DNA from: an uncultured Bacteroidales bacterium
GTDB taxonomy: Bacteria > Bacteroidota > Bacteroidia > Bacteroidales > UBA932
Assembly (NCBI GenBank): GCA_902461985.1
Contig: CABQAB010000138.1
Location: forward strand, 1 to 5,737
Reading direction: 5' to 3'
Length of the DNA stretch: 5,737 bases
The position numbers were made by a program, and so were the translations under genes. Within the stretch, counting starts at the first letter, position 1. Each line of letters starts with the position of its first letter. The notes under the pieces are model-generated. The model did not search any database, was not told the DNA's origin, and saw nothing but the letters and a program-made list of their open reading frames with translations. Positions 1-5,737 of this stretch are shown one piece after another.

Positions 1-1539
1 AAAGACAAGATTGCGGATTTCTTCATGCGCTGTTCGCTCGCCCGTTTCAGCCCTGACAGCACAGTAATCTTAGATGTGTCTGCCGCACAAATCGGCGGAA
101 TCAGCGAAAAGAACCTGACTGACTGCAAGGCCGACATAGCATCCTACCCTATCGCCCGCGTAAATCCGGATGGAAAACTCGACCTCAACGGCATAAACCC
201 GGCATGGCAGCCTGCGTTCTCCACATTCAGGACATTGGTTCTCGACAAGGAATATCCGGAGGCACGGGAGCTTACTGAAGAACAATGGAAGTCCTGCGCT
301 TCAAAACTCGATGCCTATGAGACATATGTCACCTCCAAGGCAGGGAGCGAAGTCGAGGGGTTAGGAAAGGAAAGAGTAAAAGCGATTGCCGAAGGAAACA
401 GGAAGGACGACATTGCCGCACTCATCGAAAAGGATGTCAGACTGGCTAAGGAAATCGGAGCTATCAGGCAGTTGAGAAAACTTCTGCTTCTGCACAGGGA
501 TTTCTACCGTCTGTTACGTAACTATGTAACGTTTTCTGACTTCTACACAACGGACAAGTCGGTCAAAGCCGTGTTCCAGGCTGGAAAACTGTATATAGAC
601 CAGCGTTGCTGCGAACTCTGCGTGAAAGTGACGGATATGGCCGCGCAGACTGCGATGGCAGGACATAGCGAGATGTATCTGCTTTACTGCGACTGCGTTG
701 CAAAACATTCCCCTGCCAAGATGACCATAGTCGCAGTCATGACGGACGGAGACATTGCCAACCTCAAGGTCGGCACCCATGCGGTATTCTACGACAGACA
801 GGGCAACGATTATGACGCGACTGTCACGAAAATCATCGACAATCCGATCAGCATACGCCAGGCTTTCTGGTCTCCTTACCGCAAAATGGGCTCGTTCATC
901 GAAAGTTCCATCAACAAATTCGCGGCGAAACAGGATTCCAAGGTCATGGAAAAGGCTACGGCCGGCATAAGCAACGCAGGCCAGAACGCCACGACTCCGC
1001 AGCAGCCTGCCGCGTTTGACGTGAGCAAGTTCGCGGGCATCTTCGCGATGATTGGCATGGCGTTGGGCTCCATAGGAACATTCCTCGCGAGCACGCTGGC
1101 CACCATTTCCAACATGGGATGGATTCAGCTGATTGCCACGATAGCCGGAATCATACTCCTGATTTCAGGACCTTCGATGATTATGGCATGGCTCAGGTTG
1201 CGCAAACGCAACCTCGCACCTATACTCAATGCGAACGGCTGGGCAATCAACTCCAACGTCATCGTCAACGTGGCGTTCGGACAGAAACTCACGACCATCG
1301 CCAAGATGCCGACATTCGTAGGCAACGATCCGTTTGCAGACAAGAAAATGCCTGCATGGAAAAAGGCCCTGATATGGATTGCCGTAATAATCGTCATTGC
1401 AGTAGGCGTGTATTTCCTTCTGCCTAAAGACATCCGCCCTTTCTGGCCTGAGGCAAAGACCGGGACCGAAGTCGAGGCTCCGGCAGAAACCGTTGCCGAA
1501 GTGCCTGCAGACACTGTTGAGATTACGTCTGCCGAATGA
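1..1539 (+). CDS. Unrecognised multi-pass membrane protein with cysteine cluster, 5'-truncated
   Basis: The reading frame is open to the left edge (eight more codons before the ATG at 25), so the true start probably lies outside the window. Residues are numbered from that ATG (504 aa visible). Residues 1-330 form a soluble region, with a basic, Leu-rich helical stretch near 140-168 and a cysteine cluster (C195, C196, C199, C222, C224) that could bind a metal. Hydrophobic segments at about 336-358, 366-389 and 448-466 look like three membrane helices. The loop between the second and third is rich in Arg and Lys (RLRKR at 391-395), so it is probably cytoplasmic. That places the acidic Glu/Ala/Pro/Val tail (about 470-504) outside the membrane. 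The segment around 397-430 (LAPILNANGWAIN and following) resembles sequence I vaguely remember from uncharacterised Bacteroidota proteins. Its function is unknown. The stop overlaps the coaE start, so the two genes are probably co-transcribed. I am sure it is a real gene and unsure of its role. Confidence 0.85.
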   Translation, partial: KDKIADFFMRCSLARFSPDSTVILDVSAAQIGGISEKNLTDCKADIASYPIARVNPDGKLDLNGINPAWQPAFSTFRTLVLDKEYPEARELTEEQWKSCASKLDAYETYVTSKAGSEVEGLGKERVKAIAEGNRKDDIAALIEKDVRLAKEIGAIRQLRKLLLLHRDFYRLLRNYVTFSDFYTTDKSVKAVFQAGKLYIDQRCCELCVKVTDMAAQTAMAGHSEMYLLYCDCVAKHSPAKMTIVAVMTDGDIANLKVGTHAVFYDRQGNDYDATVTKIIDNPISIRQAFWSPYRKMGSFIESSINKFAAKQDSKVMEKATAGISNAGQNATTPQQPAAFDVSKFAGIFAMIGMALGSIGTFLASTLATISNMGWIQLIATIAGIILLISGPSMIMAWLRLRKRNLAPILNANGWAINSNVIVNVAFGQKLTTIAKMPTFVGNDPFADKKMPAWKKALIWIAVIIVIAVGVYFLLPKDIRPFWPEAKTGTEVEAPAETVAEVPADTVEITSAE

Positions 1540-2150
1540 GTACGGATGTCCGGACAGTCCTGCTGACAGGCGGCATAGGAAGCGGAAAATCCGCCGTCAG
1601 AAAGATTCTGACGGAAATGGGTATTCCCTGTTTCGATGCCGATTCCGCCGTGAAATCCTACTACAAGGATGCCGGGGAAGGGCCATGCCTGCTTTCTGAA
1701 ATCGAAAGGATTGCCGGCGGCGGAATACGCAAGGCTGACGGGACGTTCGACAAAAAAGCATTTGCCGGAATCATTTTTTCGGAACATGAGAAACTGCGCC
1801 AGGTGGAAAGGCTCGTCTTTCCTGTCCTGGCGCAGGATTTCATTGAATGGAGGGACAGATCAGCGTCCGAAGGACATAAAACCGTTGTCCTCGAATCCGC
1901 CACGGCTCTTGACAAGCCTGATTTCCCTGTACTTTGGGACAGCTGCGTCTGGGTGGAGGCTCCTGCCGGGCTCAGGATTGAAAGGGTCATGGAGCGGGAC
2001 AAATGCAGCCGGAAAGCCGTTACAGACCGCATGGCTCTCCAGAAAGACCTATCCGGCCACGAGGGACGGATAGATCATATTCTTGTCAATGACGGAGATT
2101 TCAGCAAGCTGAGAGCCGACACTATCTCCATTTTTCATATTGAGGCATAG
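1536..2150 (+). CDS. coaE: Dephospho-CoA kinase
   Basis: Transfers a phosphate from ATP to the 3'-hydroxyl of dephospho-CoA, the last step of coenzyme A synthesis, in the cytoplasm. The 204-residue length is normal for the family. Visible features are the Walker A loop GGIGSGKS (12-19), DAD (34-36, in the substrate-binding region), an ADGTFD...F segment (67-76), the conserved Glu of VVLES (117-121), the lid with R148 and ERDKCSRKAVTDRMALQ (153-169), and a C-terminal HILVNDG (181-187, usually D-x-V-I-x-N-D/S-G). The ATG lies inside the ATGA overlap with the upstream stop and has no clear Shine-Dalgarno, which suggests translational coupling. One oddity is F95-P96, where the family normally has a conserved His-Pro. 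Its 3' end overlaps the convergent guanylyltransferase gene by 29 bases. The family call is secure. Confidence 0.96.
   Translation: MSTDVRTVLLTGGIGSGKSAVRKILTEMGIPCFDADSAVKSYYKDAGEGPCLLSEIERIAGGGIRKADGTFDKKAFAGIIFSEHEKLRQVERLVFPVLAQDFIEWRDRSASEGHKTVVLESATALDKPDFPVLWDSCVWVEAPAGLRIERVMERDKCSRKAVTDRMALQKDLSGHEGRIDHILVNDGDFSKLRADTISIFHIEA
2094..2135 (+). terminator. Weak candidate terminator inside the coaE 3' end
   Basis: A 6-bp inverted repeat, GGAGAT (2094-2099) with ATCTCC (2124-2129), is followed by ATTTTT (2130-2135). Inside its loop sits a second small inverted repeat, TCAGC (2101-2105) with GCTGA (2108-2112). It would have to act on + strand transcription, but it lies before the coaE stop at 2148-2150, so ending there would truncate the message. 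The loop is long (24 bases) and the U-tract is short. The pairing is visible, but the function is only a guess and chance occurrence in coding sequence is plausible. Confidence 0.15.
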
Positions 2151-3219
2151 CCAGGGTCGAAAGCAGTTCCTTGACGCTCCTGTCGTCTTTAGGGCAGATC
2201 AGCAGGGCGTCTTCCGTGTTTACCACGATGAAATTGTCCAGCCCCTTGGCCGCCACGAGTTTTCCGTGTTCCTCATTTATTATAAGGGTGTTCCTGCAGT
2301 TCCGGGATATTACCGGACCTCCCTCGGAGGCATTTCCTTCTTCATCCTTTTTCTCGACATAATCATACACCGAAGCCCAGTTGCCTATATCCAGCCAGCG
2401 GAAGTCGCATGGCATGATCCAGGCGTTGAGTGTCCGTTCGAGGAGACTGTAGTCGAACGATGTCCATGGGCAGTCGGTGTAAGCCCTTTCTATGAACGAT
2501 TTCTCTGAAACGGAGCCTATCGCATTCTCCCAGCCTTTGAAAAGGGTTGTGACTTCGGGGTTGTAGGTCTCCATCTCTTCCCTGAGCACTGATGCGTGCG
2601 CGGCAAAAATGCCTGAATTCCAGAGGAACTCTCCGCTATCCACGAATATTTCAGCCAGATTCCTGTCCGGTTTCTCCGTGAAGGTCTTGACTTTAGCCGG
2701 AGTGCCGACAGAATAGTTGCCTTTGCCGCCGACGACCTGTATATATCCGTAATTAGGGTCAGGACGGTTAGGGACTATGCCTAAAGTAACCAGCACGTCT
2801 TCCCTGTCGGCGAACTCCAACGAAGCGGACGCGAGGGAGCGGAACTGCTCCTGATCAGTGATATAATTGTCAGACGGAGAAAAGATTATGGTTGCGTCCG
2901 GGTTGCGGTGGAGTATGGTATAAGTCGCCCAGGCTATGCATGGAGCGGTATTGCGGGTGTAAGGTTCGAGCAGAAGGTTTTCCGGAAGAAGCTCCGGAAT
3001 CTGACCTTCGACTATCGGGGCGAATCTGGCGGACGTGACGACCACTATGTTTTCCGGCAGGATGAAATCGGAAAAACGGTCATAGGTCTGCCGTAGAAGT
3101 GTCTTGTCATTTCCGGTCACATGGAGAAACTGCTTTGGACAACTTGTGCGGCTCACCGGCCATAGTCTTGAACCGGACCCTCCGGCCATAATCACGCAAT
3201 AGACATTGGATTTATTCAT
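2122..3219 (-). CDS. manC: Mannose-1-phosphate guanylyltransferase (GDP-mannose pyrophosphorylase)
   Basis: Makes GDP-mannose from GTP and mannose-1-phosphate in the cytoplasm, feeding mannosylated or GDP-fucose-containing surface glycans. The 365 residues match the short form that lacks the fused phosphomannose isomerase domain. The N-terminal nucleotidyltransferase signature is AGGSGSRLWPVSR (12-24) with PKQF (28-31). It is followed by EPYTRNTAP (85-93), PSDN (115-118), YGYI (157-160), FTEKP (180-184, sugar-phosphate binding), NSGIF (201-205), DYSLLE (256-261) and WLDIGNW (275-281). The C-terminal part (about 300-350) fits the left-handed beta-helix end of the family. N118 replaces the usual His of PSDH/PADH. 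The ATG at 3219 sits directly before MNKSNVYCVIMAGG, a normal distance from the signature. The upstream sequence is AT-rich with no Shine-Dalgarno. The gene lies 19 bases after yraN and is probably the last of the mutS2-yraN-manC transcript. No other glycan gene is in view, so the final sugar product is unknown. Confidence 0.95.
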   Translation of the reverse strand: MNKSNVYCVIMAGGSGSRLWPVSRTSCPKQFLHVTGNDKTLLRQTYDRFSDFILPENIVVVTSARFAPIVEGQIPELLPENLLLEPYTRNTAPCIAWATYTILHRNPDATIIFSPSDNYITDQEQFRSLASASLEFADREDVLVTLGIVPNRPDPNYGYIQVVGGKGNYSVGTPAKVKTFTEKPDRNLAEIFVDSGEFLWNSGIFAAHASVLREEMETYNPEVTTLFKGWENAIGSVSEKSFIERAYTDCPWTSFDYSLLERTLNAWIMPCDFRWLDIGNWASVYDYVEKKDEEGNASEGGPVISRNCRNTLIINEEHGKLVAAKGLDNFIVVNTEDALLICPKDDRSVKELLSTLAMPQYEKWR

Positions 3220-3238
3220 AGCATATCAATTTTGCAGT

Positions 3239-3607
3239 TCAGACATATATAGGTATATACGCGTTTGGGGTATATTCCAGTTCTATTTTCTTCCCGGAAA
3301 CAGTCACTCCCACAATATCGAAGAACAGCTCATATTGAGAGAGTTCAGGATGTTCCAGAAGGAAACGCCTTGCCCCCGCTATCACTTTCTTCTGCTTGAG
3401 AGAGTCCACGCTGTTGCCTGGAACGAGACCTTCACCCAGACGGGTCCGTACTTCTACAATATGCACGCCAAGCGGGTCAAAAGCGACAATGTCCAGTTCA
3501 TAATGCCCGCTGCGGTAATTCCGGGCGAGTATGGTCATACCCATGGATTGAAGATGGAGACAGGCGGCATCTTCGCCCGATCTCCCGGTTATCTGTTTAG
3601 CGTTCAT
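3239..3607 (-). CDS. yraN: YraN/UPF0102 family putative endonuclease-fold protein
   Basis: A 122-residue member of the YraN (UPF0102) family, which has a restriction-endonuclease-like (PD-(D/E)xK type) fold. Its cellular role is poorly defined. The family motifs appear in order: G-x-x-G-E at 8-12 (GRSGE), GMTILARNYR at 23-32, Y-E-L-D at 36-39 (family GEIDLI), V-E-V-R-T-R at 51-56 (family VEVKxR), a Lys-rich helix near 70-83, and the FFDIVGV strand near 95-101. E12, D39 and E52 of the presumed metal site are present, but the Lys of ExK is Arg (R54). The start is well fixed: an in-frame TAA at 3626-3628 lies six codons upstream with no other start between. It sits between mutS2 (40-base gap) and manC (19-base gap) on the same strand. 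The family is secure, while nuclease activity is unproven, especially with the Lys change. Confidence 0.93.
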   Translation of the reverse strand: MNAKQITGRSGEDAACLHLQSMGMTILARNYRSGHYELDIVAFDPLGVHIVEVRTRLGEGLVPGNSVDSLKQKKVIAGARRFLLEHPELSQYELFFDIVGVTVSGKKIELEYTPNAYIPIYV

Positions 3608-3619
3608 ATATTCTGTACG

Positions 3620-3635
3620 CGTGTCTTACGTGTCT
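3620..3635. repeat. Short tandem direct repeat in the mutS2-yraN gap
   Basis: Two copies of CGTGTCT (3620-3626 and 3629-3635, + strand) are separated by TA, giving a 9-base period. They sit in the 40-base gap between the mutS2 stop and the yraN start, the longest non-coding stretch in the window. The first copy abuts the palindrome ACGCGT (3617-3622). The repeat could be a protein site, an RNA element in the leader of yraN, or chance. Only the repeat itself is directly seen. Confidence 0.3.
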
Positions 3636-3647
3636 GCATTCACGGCA

Positions 3648-5737
3648 TCAGTCGAAAGTGACTATCGTCACCCCGGTTCCGCCGAACTGTATATGCTCGT
3701 CCTTGACTGAAGCCACTCCGGGAGTGGTCTTCAGCAGTTTCTGCACCTCTTCCCTCAACGCTCCCGTACCTTTTCCGGTGATGATTCTCACCGACGGCAC
3801 CGCAAGCATCATGGCGTCATCCACATAGTGCAGGACCTTTTCCAAAGCCTCCGAGACACGTTCCCCCCTGACGTCAAGTTCCGTCGAGAAATTCAGTTTG
3901 CGCTCCGAAAGGGAAGAATCCACCCTGACTCTCGACACGTTGCGGTTTTCAGCCTTGTAGGCCTCCTTGTATTCATTGGAAGTGATGCGCTCCACCTTGT
4001 CTATCGGCAGTTTCGAGGATATGTTGCCTATGTTCACGAACACAGCCTTTGCCGACACACGGGTCACCTCGCCCACAAAGCCGTTCTCTTTCACGCGCAC
4101 CTTCTCGCCCGGCTGCAACGGGGCATTGCGGAATGCCTCCTGACGCGCCTTTTCCTCCGCTTCGAGCTGCAGCTGCTTCTTCCTGTTCTCATCCGCACGC
4201 TGCATTGTTCTTGCCGCCCTGCGTTCGCGTCTCTGGTCCAGCTGCTTGATTTTCCGCTCTATGTAATCGTCTTTCTCCTTCTGGTCCTGAGCCTTTTTGG
4301 CAGCGAGAAGTCCCACGAAATTCTGCAGTTCCTTTCTCGCTTCTGCAGTGCTCTCCTTTTCAGCCTGTGACTCCTTTATTGACCTGATGGTGTTCTCCAC
4401 CTGACGGTTCGCGCCCCTGACTATCTCCTCAGCCTCCTTGCGGGCCTGGTCCAAAATCTCTTTCTTGAGTTTGCGTATACCCTCCAGCTCCTTCTGATAA
4501 CGCTCGGTTATGCTTTCGAGGGTCTTGTCGGTGGACTTGATGCGTTCCAGTTTTTCGTCCAGAGCCCTGCGGTTACGGGCAATCTTGCGCAGATTCCTTT
4601 CTATATCCACATATTCCTCGCCCGCCCTGGTTTCGGCATCCTTGACAATTGCTTCCGGCAAGCCCATTTTCCGTGCAAGCTCGAACGCGAACGAGTTGCC
4701 TGGAAGTCCGGTTTCAAGTTTGAAAAGCGGGGTTATGTTCTTGGCGTCGAACATCATCGCACCGTTGACCACGCCCGTACCGGAGGAAGCGTAGAACTTG
4801 AGGTTAGTATAGTGGGTTGTAATGACTCCGTAGACCCCTCTTCTGTCCAGTTCGGCAAGTATGGACTCGGCAATCGCGCCGCCGGCCGCAGGCTCCGTGC
4901 CGCTTCCGAATTCGTCTATCAGCACAAAGGTCTTTGCATCGGCCGTCGCCAGCATATCCTTCATATTGGAAAGGAAGGAACTGTAGGTACTCAAATCGTT
5001 TTCAAGGGACTGTCCGTCGCCGATATCAGCCATTATCCGGTCGAAAATCATCATCTCGGAAGTCTCCGAGGTAGGGACCAGCATCCCCCACTGGAACATA
5101 TACTGAAGCAGTCCGAAAGTCTTCAGACAGACTGACTTGCCCCCGGCATTAGGCCCAGAAACAAGGAGTATGTGCTGCCCGGGGGTCAGGGTCGCGGTCA
5201 TAGGCACAATCTGGCGGCCTTCCTTTTTGAGACTCCTCTCCAAAAGGGGATGTCTTGCCTTGCGCAGGCTCAGTTCCCCGTTATTGGAAATCACCGGCAT
5301 ACCGCAGACGAAGTCCAATGCTGTATGGGCTTTCGCCATGAGGAAGTCAATTTCCCCGAGGAAAAACGCAGCATTGAGCAAATCAGGCAGATATGGACGG
5401 AGAAAATCTGTAAATTCCGCGAGAATCCGGACTATTTCCCTCTGTTCTGCGAATTTCAGCTCGCGTATTTCGTTGTCAAGTTCCACAACCTCGGCAGGCT
5501 CGATGAAGGCTGTCTTGCCGGAAGCGGACTCATCGTAGATGAATCCGGGAAGTTTCTTCTTGTTGGCTGCATTGACCGGAATCAGCATCTTGCCGTCCCG
5601 GACCGTGACCGAAGCCCCGTCCTCAGCTATGCCTTCGTCCTTGGCCCGGCGCAGAATCTGGTTTATGCGCTTAGAAATCGTGCCCTCCTTTTCTTTCAGA
5701 GCCTTGCGTATGGAAGAGAGCTCGTCGGAAGCCGTGT
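3648..5737 (-). CDS. mutS2: MutS2 ATPase with C-terminal Smr domain, 5'-truncated
   Basis: MutS2 proteins bind branched DNA and restrain recombination in some species. In Bacillus the homologue splits collided ribosomes. Unlike MutS, they lack the mismatch-recognition domain. The frame is open to the window edge, adding 49 codons (including SVTVRDGKMLIP) before the Met at 5588, so that Met is internal and about 100 N-terminal residues are probably missing. Numbered from it: end of the core (VRDGK region to about 130), Walker A GPNAGGKS (145-152), signature-like LSTYSSFLSNM (199-209), Walker B FVLIDE (221-226), TTHYTNLK with H259 (257-264), a long charged coiled coil (about 325-488), a small KOW/SH3-like beta domain (492-535), and the Smr domain with LDVRG (571-575) and TGKGTGALR (604-612). 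T604 sits where Smr proteins usually have His (HGxGxG), and F205 sits where many MutS2 proteins have SSH. It is the first gene seen in the - strand set. Confidence 0.96.
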   Translation of the reverse strand, partial: TASDELSSIRKALKEKEGTISKRINQILRRAKDEGIAEDGASVTVRDGKMLIPVNAANKKKLPGFIYDESASGKTAFIEPAEVVELDNEIRELKFAEQREIVRILAEFTDFLRPYLPDLLNAAFFLGEIDFLMAKAHTALDFVCGMPVISNNGELSLRKARHPLLERSLKKEGRQIVPMTATLTPGQHILLVSGPNAGGKSVCLKTFGLLQYMFQWGMLVPTSETSEMMIFDRIMADIGDGQSLENDLSTYSSFLSNMKDMLATADAKTFVLIDEFGSGTEPAAGGAIAESILAELDRRGVYGVITTHYTNLKFYASSGTGVVNGAMMFDAKNITPLFKLETGLPGNSFAFELARKMGLPEAIVKDAETRAGEEYVDIERNLRKIARNRRALDEKLERIKSTDKTLESITERYQKELEGIRKLKKEILDQARKEAEEIVRGANRQVENTIRSIKESQAEKESTAEARKELQNFVGLLAAKKAQDQKEKDDYIERKIKQLDQRRERRAARTMQRADENRKKQLQLEAEEKARQEAFRNAPLQPGEKVRVKENGFVGEVTRVSAKAVFVNIGNISSKLPIDKVERITSNEYKEAYKAENRNVSRVRVDSSLSERKLNFSTELDVRGERVSEALEKVLHYVDDAMMLAVPSVRIITGKGTGALREEVQKLLKTTPGVASVKDEHIQFGGTGVTIVTFD

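Noticed and set aside
25..27. ATG at 25 as the start of the first gene
   Set aside because: The frame is open to base 1 with no stop and no visible start signal, so the gene most likely begins outside the window. It cannot be excluded outright.
1125..1787. Long antisense open frame (220 codons) across the membrane gene and the coaE start
   Set aside because: It lies opposite two well-supported genes, its translation has no recognisable domain, and it crosses their junction. It is a shadow of the + strand codon pattern.
3244..3251. TATATATG on the - strand, close to the Bacteroides -7 element TAnnTTTG, 25 bases before manC
   Set aside because: One fixed base mismatches and no TTTG is seen at the expected upstream spacing. 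It lies in the AT-rich end of yraN coding sequence and is too weak to call a promoter.
3206..3661. + strand open frame of 151 codons opposite yraN
   Set aside because: The - strand frame carries clear YraN motifs. The + strand product has no family resemblance and is explained as a shadow.
3828..4370. + strand open frame of 180 codons opposite the MutS2 coiled coil
   Set aside because: Its Leu-rich product is what the complement of Lys/Glu-rich coiled-coil codons yields. No independent gene evidence was seen.
4125..4620. Repetitive-looking Lys/Glu/Arg codon run on the - strand
   Set aside because: It is explained by the long coiled coil of MutS2. No true DNA repeat unit is present.
5586..5588. 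ATG at 5588 as the mutS2 start
   Set aside because: The frame stays open for 49 more codons to the window edge, and these encode typical MutS2 sequence (SVTVRDGKM), so this Met is internal.

Overview
The window looks like a piece of a Bacteroidales (Bacteroidota) chromosome. The evidence is indirect. The G+C content is moderate (roughly one half by eye). Starts have no clear Shine-Dalgarno sequence, as is usual in Bacteroidota. The GDP-mannose pyrophosphorylase is a short single-domain form, and the MutS2 C-terminus resembles Bacteroidota homologues as I remember them. Genus cannot be read from this sequence.

The layout is two convergent gene sets packed tail to tail, with almost no non-coding DNA. 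On the + strand, a 5'-truncated gene for an unrecognised membrane protein (1-1539) runs through an ATGA overlap into coaE, dephospho-CoA kinase (1536-2150). On the - strand, read right to left, come a 5'-truncated mutS2 (5737-3648), a YraN/UPF0102 nuclease-fold gene (3607-3239) and a mannose-1-phosphate guanylyltransferase gene (3219-2122). The last 29 bases of coaE and of the guanylyltransferase gene overlap on opposite strands.

Functionally the window is mostly housekeeping. It holds the last step of coenzyme A synthesis, supply of GDP-mannose for surface glycans, a MutS2 ATPase with a C-terminal Smr domain (recombination control or ribosome rescue), and a small putative nuclease. The - strand spacing (40 and 19 bases) suggests one transcript, although the products share no obvious pathway. 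No RNA gene, mobile element, CRISPR array or phage gene is visible, and no gene-free stretch exceeds 40 bases.

I see no convincing new multi-gene system. The points most worth a second look are the unrecognised membrane protein with a five-cysteine cluster next to coaE, and a set of family-hallmark His or Lys residues replaced in four enzymes: CoaE HP to FP, YraN ExK to ExR, MutS2 Smr HGxG to TGxG, and guanylyltransferase PSDH to PSDN. These comparisons rest on remembered family consensus and need alignment.
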